Below are positions 7,637 through 16,413 of a stretch of DNA of 64,000 bases, in pieces; positions within the stretch are counted from its first letter, which is position 1; the number at the start of each line of letters is the position of its first letter. A program made the translations under genes and the position numbers. The notes below the pieces were generated by a model that was not told the origin of the DNA, did no database searches, and was given only the letters and a program-made list of their open reading frames with translations. Source of the stretch: Dyella_D sp052115385. GTDB taxonomy: Bacteria; Pseudomonadota; Gammaproteobacteria; Xanthomonadales; Rhodanobacteraceae. The stretch covers positions 124,001 to 188,000 of the forward strand of contig NZ_JBFRGP010000002.1 of the NCBI RefSeq assembly GCF_052115385.1, written 5' to 3'.

Positions 7637-8493
7637 TGGACGAGGCGGTGCTGCAGCAAGCCCGCAACAGCTTCGCGCCGCTGCGCCCGAAGCTGTTGCG
7701 CGTGGCCTACCACATGCTCGGCTCCGTCGCGGATGCCGAGGACATGGTGCAGGAGGCCTTCATCCGCTGGATGAAGGCCGACCGGGGCGAGGTGCGTGAA
7801 CCGGAGGCCTATCTGTGCCGCACGGTCACGCGCCTGTGCCTGGACCTGCTGAAGTCCGCGCACCGCCAGCGCGAGACCTATATCGGCCCGTGGCTGCCCG
7901 ACCCGGTGCTGGAAGAGGAAGCGGTGGAGGACGTCACCCTGCCGCTGATGCTGGTGCTGGAACGCCTGTCGCCGCTGGAACGTGCCGCCTTCCTGCTGCA
8001 CGACGTCTTCGGCCTTGAGTTCAGCCAGGTGGCTGAGGCGATCCAGCGCGATGTCGCAGCCTGTCGCCAGCTCGCGGCGCGGGCGCGCGTGCATGTGCGC
8101 GAGGCGAGGCCGCGTTTCAAGGTGGAGCGCCGGCATGGGCTGGCGCTGGCGGAGGCGTTCTTCCAGGCCACCCGCAGCGGCGACGTGCAGGCCCTGGGCG
8201 CCTTGCTGACGGCGGACGTCCACGCCTATGCCGACAGTGGCGGCAAGCGCCCGGCGTTCCTCGAGCCGGTACTCGGATCGGTCGCGGTGCTGGAGATCTA
8301 CGGGCGTGTGGTGGCCGTCCTGCGCGAGCATCCCTCGCAGCTCGTGCGCATGGGCTTCGTCAACGGCTTGCCGGGTTTTGTCACGCGGGAGGCGGATGGC
8401 GAGCTGCAGACCACGGCGCTGCTGATCGAGGATGGCAAGGTGGCGGCGATCTATGTGATGCGCAATCCGGACAAGCTGAGGCATCTGCACTGA
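7636..8493 (+). CDS. ECF41-family RNA polymerase sigma factor (SigJ-like)
   Basis: The 285-residue protein has sigma region 2 (residues of about 8-75, including GSVADAEDMVQEAFIRW) and region 4 (about 105-165, LSPLERAAFLLHDVFGLEFSQVAEAI), followed by a SnoaL-like C-terminal domain (about 175-285). The linker carries WLPDPV and the protein ends near NPDKLRHLH; WLPDPV and NPDKL are the hallmark motifs of ECF41. In this group the C-terminal extension controls activity in place of a separate anti-sigma factor. It overlaps the AhpD-like gene by one base, so the two are translated together. The inducing signal is unknown. Confidence 0.95.
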   Translation: MDEAVLQQARNSFAPLRPKLLRVAYHMLGSVADAEDMVQEAFIRWMKADRGEVREPEAYLCRTVTRLCLDLLKSAHRQRETYIGPWLPDPVLEEEAVEDVTLPLMLVLERLSPLERAAFLLHDVFGLEFSQVAEAIQRDVAACRQLAARARVHVREARPRFKVERRHGLALAEAFFQATRSGDVQALGALLTADVHAYADSGGKRPAFLEPVLGSVAVLEIYGRVVAVLREHPSQLVRMGFVNGLPGFVTREADGELQTTALLIEDGKVAAIYVMRNPDKLRHLH

Positions 8494-8519
8494 TAGGCCT
8501 TTGGTGCGCCGATATCCTT

Positions 8520-8632
8520 ACTCGTCATTCCGGCGCAGGCCGGAATCCAGTAGAGCCAAGGCCCGGTTTTCGCGTCATCGCGAAAATCAGGCGTCTCGCT
8601 ACTGGATTCCGGCCTGCGCCGGAATGACGAGT
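8520..8632. repeat. Dispersed palindromic repeat (copy 2)
   Basis: ACTCGTCATTCCGGCGCAGG and its exact reverse complement bracket an inner perfect stem TTTTCGCG/CGCGAAAA (loop TCAT). The whole folds as a long cruciform directly after the sigma-factor gene, where it may also stop transcription. Its arms match the copies at 2910 and 44041. Confidence 0.85.
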
Positions 8633-9305
8633 CGGGCGTTCACACGTCTTGTACGAAGCACACCTGCCAATCACGCCGATCAAGCAATCGCACTTTCGGC
8701 CTATCCCGTTCGCCGCCAGTGCGTATCTGCGATGAGCATCACAGGAATCTTCGGGAAGGCATCGATGTGGCTGTTTCGTGACAGCTCTCGACGCTGTTCG
8801 AGAAGCCATCGATTTGCACAAATAACTCTGGAATTACCGCTTCGACCGCGCACCCGTACATCCGCCCGGCGCATGCCGCGCACGCCGCTGCATCCACCCA
8901 TCTCCCGACCCTGCTGTAGTCCTCCCCTTACTCCGGAAGGCAGATTGTGCGCATCGCCACCCACCACGCAGAGTCTGCGACAGCCTTCGAGCACGAAGGC
9001 GACTAGGGATGACGCGATCGTCACGGCCACGTACCGCCCGGCCACTGATCGCTGAGCTACGCGCAGATCGACAGGGAGATACGGCGTGAGCGTGACCAAG
9101 GAAAGCGGCCGGCCGTCGCCTTATATGGCGGCCATCGAGTTATCCGACCCATCGACGCTGCCGGGCATTGCGCCAGGTGGTCGCGTTCGTTCGCGGCTGT
9201 AAGCGTCGGGTCAGCGTTTCGGTTTCTTGAGCAGCGTGGCGCCAGGCGCCGCGCACGGGCTGGCCTGCGTCCTGGGAAGGGCGGGGCCATTCGCGAGGGG
9301 GCAAC
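8633..9305. other. Long gene-free stretch before the injection-system cluster
   Basis: No credible gene is visible in these 673 bases. A patch of lower GC around 8800-8840 (TTGCACAAATAACTC...) is the best place for a promoter of the downstream cluster, but no clear -35/-10 pair can be named. GAGGGGG just before 9306 is the ribosome binding site of the first cluster gene. Confidence 0.5.
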
Positions 9306-9962
9306 ATGCTGTCGCATGCATTGACGATCGTCGCCAATGAGCTGGAGCGGCACCTGTCCGACACCTACGGCGTGCCGGCGGTGTCGCCGCAGGTGCGCCT
9401 GGGCAATATCGCCGAGGGCGTGGGCGGCGGCGCCGGCAGCCCGGGTTCGATTCCGCGCGACGTGCTGGCCTTCTCGATGATCAATATCCGCGAGGAGAAG
9501 ACGCTCAAGAACCTGGTCCAGCCGGTGCGCAACGACGCCACCCTGCGCGTGCAATACCAGAACCCCGCGGTGTTCCTGAACTTCCACATCATGGTGGTGG
9601 CCACGCACACCAGCTACACCAATGCGCTGCTGCTGCTCTCGCGCACCATCAAGTTCTTCCAGTTCGCCAACGTGTTCGATCAGAACTCGGTGGCGCCGGC
9701 CTCGCTGGTGACCAATGCGCCGACCAATGCGCTGGACCAGCTGGAGACCTTCAAGCTGATCTTCGACATTTACTCGCCGACCATGGAAGAGGTGAACCAT
9801 TTGTGGGGCACGCTGGGCGGCAAGCAGTATCCGTTCGCGCTGTACACGCTGCGGCTGCTGGAAATGCAGCTGCGCGCAACCCAGGCCGAGGCCGGCCTGA
9901 TCACCGAGCTGGCCGGCAACACCGCCGCGCCGTCCCTCAGCCAGATCGGCCTGGTGGGTTGA
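9306..9962 (+). CDS. eCIS cap/tube-terminator protein (Pvc16-like, DUF4255)
   Basis: The 218-residue protein begins MLSHALTIVANELERHL and contains VLAFSMINIREEKTLKN and NPAVFLNFHIMVVATH, the pattern of the DUF4255/Pvc16 N-terminal domain. In Afp and PVC particles this protein caps the end of the sheath-tube stack distal to the baseplate. Here it is the first gene of the cluster rather than the last, as in many eCIS loci outside Photorhabdus. The next gene starts one base after its stop. Confidence 0.88.
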   Translation: MLSHALTIVANELERHLSDTYGVPAVSPQVRLGNIAEGVGGGAGSPGSIPRDVLAFSMINIREEKTLKNLVQPVRNDATLRVQYQNPAVFLNFHIMVVATHTSYTNALLLLSRTIKFFQFANVFDQNSVAPASLVTNAPTNALDQLETFKLIFDIYSPTMEEVNHLWGTLGGKQYPFALYTLRLLEMQLRATQAEAGLITELAGNTAAPSLSQIGLVG

Positions 9963-9963
9963 G

Positions 9964-10983
9964 ATGAGCGAACACGCGACCACTGCCTACCGCCGCCTGT
10001 TCGAAGTGCGCTTGCTGCACCACTACTGGCTGGACGACGGCGGCCAGCGCTTCGATACGCTGCCGGCCGACCTGCAGGCTGCGCGCCTGCTCGGCTACGA
10101 CGTGCGCCCGCTGCTGCGGGTGGTGCCGACGCCGTCCACGCTCAAGCAATTGAGCGGACTGCGCTGCCTGTTCATGCCGACGGGGCAGGGCTTCGTGGTC
10201 GCCGCGCCGAGCGAAGCCACCTTCGATGCGAATGCCACGTTCTCCTTCGCCGTCTCGATCGCCGGCGGCGAATGCCTGGACTACACCGCGCTGACTTTCC
10301 GCGCGCAGGCGATCCAGGCCGCCGCCGATCCTGCCGACCTGTCGCCCACCCGCGTGGTCTACCGCTACAAGGCGGACGTGCCGGTGCTGTCCAACCTCAC
10401 CGGCGCCAAGCGCAATCTCGGCGCCGGTCCGGTGCTGTTCCTGTCGCGCGATTACCCGGCGCCTGCCGCCAGCGACGCGGTGGAAGCGCTGGTGCTGTCC
10501 GGCGGCGCGCTGCTGCAGCTGACCAGCGACAACCCCGGCGCGGCCACCCAGCAGCTGGGCAGCTCCGCCGCCGACCTGCCGGTGTTCCTGCACCAGGGCG
10601 ACGTGCCCCCGATCGCGCCGCCGGCCGGTGTAGTGGGCGCACCGGCGCGCGGCGTGCAGTTGGGCGACGACGTGCCGGACGACGTGTTCGCCCTGATCAC
10701 GCTCACCGCGGTGCGGGCGAGCGACGACGACTTCAGCTTCGTCGACGGCACGGGCGCGCCGAAAGCGCCCGCCACCGTCTACGAAGTGCGTCTGAAGAAC
10801 CGGTCCACCTGGTGGACCTATCTCGACAAGCGGACCGGCGCGCTCGACGCGACCGAACCGCAACCGCTGCCGCTGACCTTCTTCGGCAATGCGGGAACCC
10901 GGCAGAAGCCTTCGCGGGGCATCGTGAAGGCGCAGATGAGCGGCGCGCGCGTCACGCAGCTCGTCTCGGAGATCTACATCTAG
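9964..10983 (+). CDS. eCIS-associated protein of unknown function
   Basis: The 339-residue protein has no signal peptide and no motif I can name. It is beta-rich, beginning with YRRLFEVRLLHHYWLDDGG and a compact region to about residue 160, and ending with IVKAQMSGARVTQLVSEIYI. It lies directly between the cap gene and the sheath gene, 1 base after the former, so a structural role at the cap end of the particle is a fair guess. It could be an adaptor between the cap and the last sheath ring. It contains few Cys, as expected of a cytoplasmically assembled structural protein. Confidence 0.7.
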   Translation: MSEHATTAYRRLFEVRLLHHYWLDDGGQRFDTLPADLQAARLLGYDVRPLLRVVPTPSTLKQLSGLRCLFMPTGQGFVVAAPSEATFDANATFSFAVSIAGGECLDYTALTFRAQAIQAAADPADLSPTRVVYRYKADVPVLSNLTGAKRNLGAGPVLFLSRDYPAPAASDAVEALVLSGGALLQLTSDNPGAATQQLGSSAADLPVFLHQGDVPPIAPPAGVVGAPARGVQLGDDVPDDVFALITLTAVRASDDDFSFVDGTGAPKAPATVYEVRLKNRSTWWTYLDKRTGALDATEPQPLPLTFFGNAGTRQKPSRGIVKAQMSGARVTQLVSEIYI

Positions 10984-11025
10984 TTTTCAAATCAACCAGC
11001 TCGCGGAACGAGGGAGTTCACGGTC

Positions 11026-12414
11026 ATGGCCTACAACACACCTGGCGTCTACGTTGAAGAAATCTCGGCGCTGCCGCCGTCGGTGGCCGGCGTCGCCACG
11101 GCGATTCCCGCCTTTATCGGCTACACCCAGCAGGCGGCGCAGAACGCGGCCGGCGATCTCACGCTGAAGCCGCTGCGCATCACGTCGATGGTCGAGTACG
11201 AGAAGTACTTCGGCGGCGCCGATCCGGAGGCGAAGATCAAGGTCGCCATCACCACCGCCACGGACGGCAGCGTCAACGCGCTGGCCAGCCTGGCCGAAGC
11301 GGACCGCTCCGCGCACCTGATGTGGTACGCGCTGCGCCTGTACTTCGATAACGGCGGCGGCCCTTGCTACATCTGCTCGGTCGCCAACTACAAGGCGCTG
11401 GACCTCACCGAGCTGGAGAAGGGCCTCACCGCGGTGGGCAAGGAAGACGAGCCGACCCTGCTGGTGTTCCCGGAGGCGCAGTACCTGGCCATCGCCGACT
11501 GCAAGACCCTGTACGACCAGGCGCTGCAGCAGTGCGCCGCGCTGCAGAACCGCTTCCTGATCATGGACGCGCACGGCGGCGCGGTATCGCTCAACGACGC
11601 CGGTGCCGACATCGGCACCGCGGTGAAGAACTTCCGCGACAACGGCACGCCGGCCAACAACCTCAAGTACGGTGCGGCCTATGCGCCGAACCTGGAAACC
11701 ACGGTGCGCTTCGCCTACGACGACACCCAGACCGACGTGACGGTCGGCGTCAACACCTCCAAGCTCAGCGCGCTGGAGGCCACCGACAACCAGTCCTACA
11801 ACGTCGCCATCGGCGCCATCAACAAGCTGGCCTGCAAGCTGCCGCCCGCCGGCGCCATGGCCGGCATCTATGCCGCGGTGGACAACGCGCGCGGCGTGTG
11901 GAAAGCGCCGGCCAACCTGAGCGTGTCCGATGCGATCCAGCCGACCATCACCATCGACGGCGGCGCGCAGGACACCATGAACGTGGACAGCACCAGCGGC
12001 AAGTCGGTCAACGCGATCCGCGCGTTCACCGGCCTGGGCACCCTGGTCTGGGGCGCGCGCACGCTGGCCGGCAACGACAACGAGTGGCGCTACGTCAACG
12101 TGCGCCGTTTCTGCATCTTCGCCGAGGAATCGATCCGCCGCGCCACCCGCCAGTTCGTGTTCGAGCCGAACGACGCCAATACCTGGGTCAAGGTGAAGGG
12201 CATGATCGAGAACTTCCTCACCTCGCTGTGGCGCCAGGGCGCGTTGATGGGCGCCAAGGCTTCCGATGCGTTCTCGGTGCAGGTCGGCCTGGGCAGCACC
12301 ATGACGGCGCTCGATGTGCTCGAAGGCCGCATGGTGGTGGTGGTGGGGCTGTGCCCGGTGCGGCCGGCCGAATTCATCGTGCTGCGCTTCGTGCAGACGA
12401 TGCCCGTTTCTTGA
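11026..12414 (+). CDS. Contractile sheath protein (Pvc2-like, phage tail sheath)
   Basis: The 462-residue protein starts AYNTPGVYVEEISALPPSVAGV, the classic start of contractile tail sheaths, and ends with the conserved C-terminal domain (NVRRFCIFAEESIRRATRQF, a region with FLTSLWRQGALMGAKASDAF, and PAEFIVLRF). These N- and C-terminal strands weave neighbouring subunits together in the sheath. Only one sheath gene is present, whereas PVC and Afp have three, so all rings would be made of one protein. The start is 42 bases after the preceding stop. Confidence 0.95.
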   Translation: MAYNTPGVYVEEISALPPSVAGVATAIPAFIGYTQQAAQNAAGDLTLKPLRITSMVEYEKYFGGADPEAKIKVAITTATDGSVNALASLAEADRSAHLMWYALRLYFDNGGGPCYICSVANYKALDLTELEKGLTAVGKEDEPTLLVFPEAQYLAIADCKTLYDQALQQCAALQNRFLIMDAHGGAVSLNDAGADIGTAVKNFRDNGTPANNLKYGAAYAPNLETTVRFAYDDTQTDVTVGVNTSKLSALEATDNQSYNVAIGAINKLACKLPPAGAMAGIYAAVDNARGVWKAPANLSVSDAIQPTITIDGGAQDTMNVDSTSGKSVNAIRAFTGLGTLVWGARTLAGNDNEWRYVNVRRFCIFAEESIRRATRQFVFEPNDANTWVKVKGMIENFLTSLWRQGALMGAKASDAFSVQVGLGSTMTALDVLEGRMVVVVGLCPVRPAEFIVLRFVQTMPVS

Positions 12415-12429
12415 GTCGAGCTTCAGGAC

Positions 12430-12578
12430 TGGCGTCCTTCTCCCTCCGGCGACCCGAAGGTAGTCCCCGTGGGAGAGAAGGTGGCGGCAGCCGGATGAGG
12501 GTCCGGCCGGAGCGCAACTCACCACTCCGCCCGAACCCTCACCCCAACCCCTCTCCCGGTGGGAGAGGGGCTTAACCA
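12430..12578. repeat. Intergenic repeat, copy A (inverted relative to copy B at 30462)
   Basis: The sequence contains paired arms CTTCTCCCTCC/GGGAGAGAAGG and CCCCTCTCCC/GGGAGAGGGG and a middle part GGCAGCCGGATGAGGGT. A related sequence lies in reverse orientation at 30462-30604. Bases 12447-12477 are a 31-base block found identically in copy B but in the other arm pair. It separates the sheath gene from the tube genes. Confidence 0.8.
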
Positions 12579-12614
12579 TCGCCCTCGATGACGTTGCTTT
12601 CAAGGAGTTGAGCC

Positions 12615-13055
12615 ATGAGCCAGCAAGCCTATCCCCTGCCGCGATTCCACTTCCAGGTGGACTGGGGCGGCACCATGATCAGTTTCACCGAAGTCACCGG
12701 CCTGGTGATGGAGCGCGAGAAGATCGAGTACCGCCACAGCGATAGCCAGGACTTCCACAAGATCGCCCAGCCCGGCCTGCAGAAGACCGCGGCGCTGGTG
12801 CTCAAGCGCGGCAAGTTCGAGAAGGACGTCGACTTCAACACCTGGTTCGAAGACGTGGCCGACGACCGCGCCAACAAGCGCCGCGACGTGATCATCCGCC
12901 TGCTCAACGAAAAGCATCAGCCAGTGGCGGCATGGAAAGCCTCGCGCTGCTTCCCGCTGAAGGTCACCGCGCCCGACCTGAAGTCCGACGCCAACGAGAT
13001 CGCCATCGAGAGCGTCGAAATCGCTCACGAGGGCCTGAGCCATATCGACGTCTGA
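12615..13055 (+). CDS. Inner tube protein 1 (Pvc1-like, gp19 family)
   Basis: The 146-residue protein matches T4 gp19/Hcp-type tube proteins of eCIS: FHFQVDWGGTMISFTEVTGL near the start, the central LVLKRGKFEKDVDFNTWFED and the end AIESVEIAHEGLSHI. Rings of this protein form the tube inside the sheath. GGAG upstream of 12615 supports the start. It is about the normal length for the family. The neighbour at 13061 is a second, diverged tube protein. Confidence 0.93.
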   Translation: MSQQAYPLPRFHFQVDWGGTMISFTEVTGLVMEREKIEYRHSDSQDFHKIAQPGLQKTAALVLKRGKFEKDVDFNTWFEDVADDRANKRRDVIIRLLNEKHQPVAAWKASRCFPLKVTAPDLKSDANEIAIESVEIAHEGLSHIDV

Positions 13056-13060
13056 CCGCC

Positions 13061-13516
13061 ATGAGCGATTACTACCCGCCCTGGAGCTTCTACTACAAGG
13101 TCGAGTTCATGCTCGACGACAAGCCCGCGTCCGCGGCCGACGCGCGCTTCCAGACGGTCTCGGGCCTGTCAGTGGAGTACGACTTCGAGAGCTTCAAGGA
13201 AGGCGGCGAGAATCGCTTCGAGCACAAGCTGCCGGTCCGCACCAAGTACGCGGACCTGGTGCTCAAGCGCGGCATGCTGATGGGTTCGGCGGTGCTGGAC
13301 TGGTTCACGGCGGCGTTCCGCGACCGTGAATTCAAGCCCGCCGACATCAACGTGATCCTGATGAACGAGCAGGGGCAATCGCTGCGCACCTGGAACGTGG
13401 CGCACGCGATTCCGAAGAAGTGGTTGATCAGCGATCTCAACGCCAACGAAAACAGCGTGGTGATCGAAACCATGGAGCTGTCATACCGCTACTTCAGCCT
13501 GCAGGACGCGAAGTAG
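13061..13516 (+). CDS. Inner tube protein 2 / tube initiator (Pvc5-like, gp19 family)
   Basis: The 151-residue protein is a second gp19-family member: WSFYYKVEFMLD, FQTVSGLSVEYDFESFKEGG, LVLKRGMLMGSAVLDWF and the end VIETMELSYRYFSLQ. It starts 5 bases after the first tube gene. In PVC the equivalent (Pvc5) forms the tube layer that joins the baseplate. The longer upstream reading (to 12932) overlaps tube protein 1 and is not used. Confidence 0.92.
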   Translation: MSDYYPPWSFYYKVEFMLDDKPASAADARFQTVSGLSVEYDFESFKEGGENRFEHKLPVRTKYADLVLKRGMLMGSAVLDWFTAAFRDREFKPADINVILMNEQGQSLRTWNVAHAIPKKWLISDLNANENSVVIETMELSYRYFSLQDAK

Positions 13517-13556
13517 CTCTCATCCATCCCCGCTTCATTGCATCGGGCCATCGGAC

Positions 13557-13745
13557 ATGCCGGTCGAGATCAAGGAACTGCACATCCGTGTCGCCGTCTC
13601 GGGCAAGCCGCCCGCGGCAGCCGGTGCGTCCGGCGGCGCCGCCAAGCAGGCCGCGGCGGCCGGCCAGGCGGCGGGCAAGGACGAACTGGTGGCCGAGTGC
13701 GTCGAGCAGGTGTTCGAACTGCTCCAGGCGCGGAAGGAACGCTGA
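13557..13745 (+). CDS. DUF5908 small eCIS protein (Pvc6-like)
   Basis: The 62-residue protein begins PVEIKELHIRVAVSGKPP, the conserved start of DUF5908 proteins found in eCIS loci. It continues with an Ala/Gly-rich linker and ends in a short amphipathic helix (ELVAECVEQVFELLQARKER). The exact role of the family is not settled. Its stop overlaps the next start (TGATG), so it is translated with the LysM adaptor. Confidence 0.85.
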   Translation: MPVEIKELHIRVAVSGKPPAAAGASGGAAKQAAAAGQAAGKDELVAECVEQVFELLQARKER

Positions 13746-14464
13746 TGGCCGACTCCGGCAAGCACGGCAAGATGCTGATCCTCGCTTTCGCGGACTCCAA
13801 GTCCGCGGAGAACGGCGGGGTGGCCGAGGCTGACGACTCCTACGAGGCCTTGATCAATCCGGAGACCTACACGCTTTCCTACAAGCTGAAGTTCTCCGAG
13901 GGCGGGCAAGGGCAGGGCAGCAGCGGCAAGCAGCTGAAGTACGAGTACACCGAGCCGGCGGAGATGGCTTTCGAATTCCTGTTCGACAACACCGGCATCA
14001 TCGACGGCGAGCCGCGCGATTCGATCGTCGACGACCTCGCGCGTTTCATGAAGGTGGTGATCGAGTACCAGGGCGACGCGCACGAGCCGCGGCATTTCAA
14101 GCTGGTGTGGGGCCAGAACTCGATCTTCAAGGGCCGCGTCACTTCGGTCGACATCGTCTACAAGCTGTTCAAGTCCGACGGCACGCCGATCCGCGCCACC
14201 GCCAAGGTGAACTTCAAGAGCAGCATCGAAGAGGAAAAGCGCGCGGCCAAGGAGAACAAGCAATCGCCGGACCTGACCCACGTACGGCGGGTGAAGCTGG
14301 GCGACACGCTGCCGCTGCTGTGCCAGCAGATCTATGGCGACCCGCGTTACTACCTGCAGGTGGCCGACCGTAACGGCTTGACCAACTTCCGCCGGTTGAC
14401 GCCGGGGATGACCCTGCGCTTTCCACCGATCGCCAAGACCACGCAGACGGGAGGCGGCACGTGA
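13745..14464 (+). CDS. LysM-containing baseplate/tube adaptor (Pvc7-like)
   Basis: The 239-residue protein contains INPETYTLSYKLKFSEGG and the tube-like region FEFLFDNTGIIDG, then a C-terminal LysM-type domain (residues of about 180-228: VRRVKLGDTLPLLCQQIYGDP ends near LRFPPI). This is the build of gp53-like adaptors (Pvc7) that link the inner tube to the spike in contractile injection systems. It overlaps both neighbours (TGATG before, GTGA after), so stoichiometric co-translation with the spike is likely. Confidence 0.9.
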   Translation: MADSGKHGKMLILAFADSKSAENGGVAEADDSYEALINPETYTLSYKLKFSEGGQGQGSSGKQLKYEYTEPAEMAFEFLFDNTGIIDGEPRDSIVDDLARFMKVVIEYQGDAHEPRHFKLVWGQNSIFKGRVTSVDIVYKLFKSDGTPIRATAKVNFKSSIEEEKRAAKENKQSPDLTHVRRVKLGDTLPLLCQQIYGDPRYYLQVADRNGLTNFRRLTPGMTLRFPPIAKTTQTGGGT

Positions 14465-16227
14465 GCGACCCGTCCAGCGTCCCGACTCCGGCGACTCCGG
14501 ATGTCTGCACCGTCGAGATCCTGATCGGCGGCCAGGCCTTGCCCGGCACCCTGCACGTGCAGTCGGTGACGGTCACGCGCGAGTTGAACCGGATCCCGTC
14601 GGCGGTGTTGCAGATCGACGACGGCGAAGCGTCCAAGGGCGGCTTCCCGGCCAGCGACGGCGACCTGTTCGCGCCGGGCAAGAGCATCGAGATCCAGTTC
14701 GGCTACCGCTCGCAGAACACCACGGTGTTCAAGGGCACGGTGGTCAAGCAGCGCCTGAAGGTGCGCAAGAACGGCAGCACGCTGAGCGTGGACTGCTATG
14801 CCGACGCGGTGAAGATGACCGCTGCGCGCAAGAGCAAGTATTTCGTCGACCAGAAGGACAGCGACATCGCCGGCGCCTTGCTCGATGCACACGGGCTGGC
14901 CAACGATGTCGAGGCGACCAAGCCTGATCTGAAAGAGGTGGTGCAGTACGACGCCACCGACTGGGATTTCCTGCTGTGCCGGGCCGAGGCGAACGGGCAG
15001 GTGGTGCTGGTGGGCGACGACAAGGTCTCGGTGGCCAAGCCGAAGTTCAGCGGCTCGCCGGTGCTGCAGTTGCTCTACGGCTCCACCGTGCTGGAGCTGG
15101 ACGTGGAGATGGATGCGCGCTGGCAGAGCAAGGGCATCAAGGCGCTGAGCTGGAAGGCGGCCGACCAGGAAGCGATCCACGCGGACGCTGCAGAGCCCGC
15201 GCCACCGTCGGCCGGCAATATCGCCGCGGCCGACCTGGCCAAGGTGCTGGGCGACGATGTCGACGATCTGTTCCACGGCGGCGCGCTCGACCAGGCCCAG
15301 CTGCAGGCCTGGGCCGACGCGCGGCTGCAGCGCATGCGCCTGGCGCGGCTGCGCGGACGCGCGCGCTGCCAGGGCTTCGCCGGCGTGCAGCCGGGCCAGG
15401 TGGTGCAGATCGACGGCATCGGCCAGCGCTTCCAGGGCAAGTTGTATGTGTCGGCCGTGCGCCAGACCGTAGCCAGCGGCAATTGGGAAACCGACGTGCA
15501 GTTCGGCCTCGGTCCGGAGACGTTCGCCGAGACTTACGAACTGCGACCGCTGCCGGCCAGCGGCCTGCTGCCTGCGGTGGCCGGATTGCAGATCGGCGTG
15601 GTCACCCAATTGGAGAGCGATCCGGCCGGCGACGACCGCATCAAATGCCGCCTGCCGCTGGTCTCGACCAGCGAAGACGGCATCTGGGCGCGCCTGGCCA
15701 CGCTGGACGCGGGCAAGGGCCGCGGTACCTACTTCCGTCCGGAGATCGGCGATGAAGTGATCGTCGGCTTCCTCGGCGACGATCCGCGCTACGCGGTGGT
15801 GCTGGGCCAGTGCCACAGCAGCGCGCATCCGGCGCCGGAAGCGGCCAAGGACGACAACCACCACAAGGGTTACGTCAGCCGCGAAAAACTCAAGCTCACG
15901 TTCGACGACGAGAAGAAAGTGATCGGCCTGGAAACACCGGCCGGCAACAAGATCAGCCTGTCCGAAGACGCCAAGGGCATCGTGCTGAAGGACCAGAACG
16001 GCAACAGCATCACCCTCGACAGCAGCGGCATCACCATCGAGAGCGCCAAGGACCTGGTGTTCAAGGCCAAGAAGGACGTGAAGCTGTCCGGCACCAATAC
16101 CGAGTTCAGCGCCAAGAGCGCGTTCAAGGCCACGGGCACGGGCACGGTCGAGCTGTCGGGTGCACAGACCAAGATCAGCGGCGACGCGACCACGGTGATC
16201 AAGGGCGGGATCGTGCAGATCAACTAA
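14461..16227 (+). CDS. VgrG-like central spike protein (Pvc8-like)
   Basis: The 588-residue protein starts at GTG inside the preceding stop. Residues of about 15-370 resemble the gp27/late-control-D fold, about 376-460 the gp5 OB-fold (VVTQLESDPAGDDRIKCRLP, EIGDEVIVGFLGDDPRYAVV), and the C-terminal 100 residues repeat short beta strands (GIVLKDQNGNSITLDSSG, FKAKKDVKLSG) that build the triple beta-helix needle. It forms the membrane-piercing spike at the baseplate centre and carries the PAAR tip. No extra enzymatic domain follows, so it is a plain spike rather than an 'evolved' VgrG. Confidence 0.95.
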   Translation: MSDPSSVPTPATPDVCTVEILIGGQALPGTLHVQSVTVTRELNRIPSAVLQIDDGEASKGGFPASDGDLFAPGKSIEIQFGYRSQNTTVFKGTVVKQRLKVRKNGSTLSVDCYADAVKMTAARKSKYFVDQKDSDIAGALLDAHGLANDVEATKPDLKEVVQYDATDWDFLLCRAEANGQVVLVGDDKVSVAKPKFSGSPVLQLLYGSTVLELDVEMDARWQSKGIKALSWKAADQEAIHADAAEPAPPSAGNIAAADLAKVLGDDVDDLFHGGALDQAQLQAWADARLQRMRLARLRGRARCQGFAGVQPGQVVQIDGIGQRFQGKLYVSAVRQTVASGNWETDVQFGLGPETFAETYELRPLPASGLLPAVAGLQIGVVTQLESDPAGDDRIKCRLPLVSTSEDGIWARLATLDAGKGRGTYFRPEIGDEVIVGFLGDDPRYAVVLGQCHSSAHPAPEAAKDDNHHKGYVSREKLKLTFDDEKKVIGLETPAGNKISLSEDAKGIVLKDQNGNSITLDSSGITIESAKDLVFKAKKDVKLSGTNTEFSAKSAFKATGTGTVELSGAQTKISGDATTVIKGGIVQIN

Positions 16228-16259
16228 CTATGGAAAACGCAACTCGCCACCGTTCGAAC

Positions 16260-16331
16260 CCGTCATTCCAGCGAAAGCTGGAATCCAGCGCCTCAAAGGC
16301 GCTGGACCCCAGCTTTCGCTGGGGTGACGGC
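16260..16331. repeat. Dispersed palindromic repeat (variant copy 3)
   Basis: CGTCATTCCAGCGAAAGCTG and the opposing arm CAGCTTTCGCTGGGGTGACG bracket a second short stem (CCAGCGCC/GGCGCTGG). It follows the same plan as the copies at 2910, 8520 and 44041 but with AGCGAAAGCT in place of GGCGCAGGCC. Confidence 0.8.
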
Positions 16332-16355
16332 GAGGTGCGGGGGCGACTCTAAGGG

Positions 16356-16381
16356 GCCGCGTCCATTTCGATGGACGCGGC
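16356..16381 (+). promoter_or_regulatory. Perfect 11-bp hairpin with UUCG loop between spike and PAAR genes
   Basis: GCCGCGTCCAT-TTCG-ATGGACGCGGC is an exact 11-base-pair stem closed by a UUCG tetraloop, 32 bases before the PAAR start. There is no U-run, so it is more likely an RNA-stability or attenuation element than a strong terminator. Confidence 0.6.
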
Positions 16382-16413
16382 TGGGCAATGGATGCAAGGG
16401 ACGGAACAGGGCC

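Noticed and set aside
8701..9099. A 132-codon minus-strand frame before the eCIS cluster
   Set aside because: There is no family-like pattern, no ribosome binding site and no coding-like composition.
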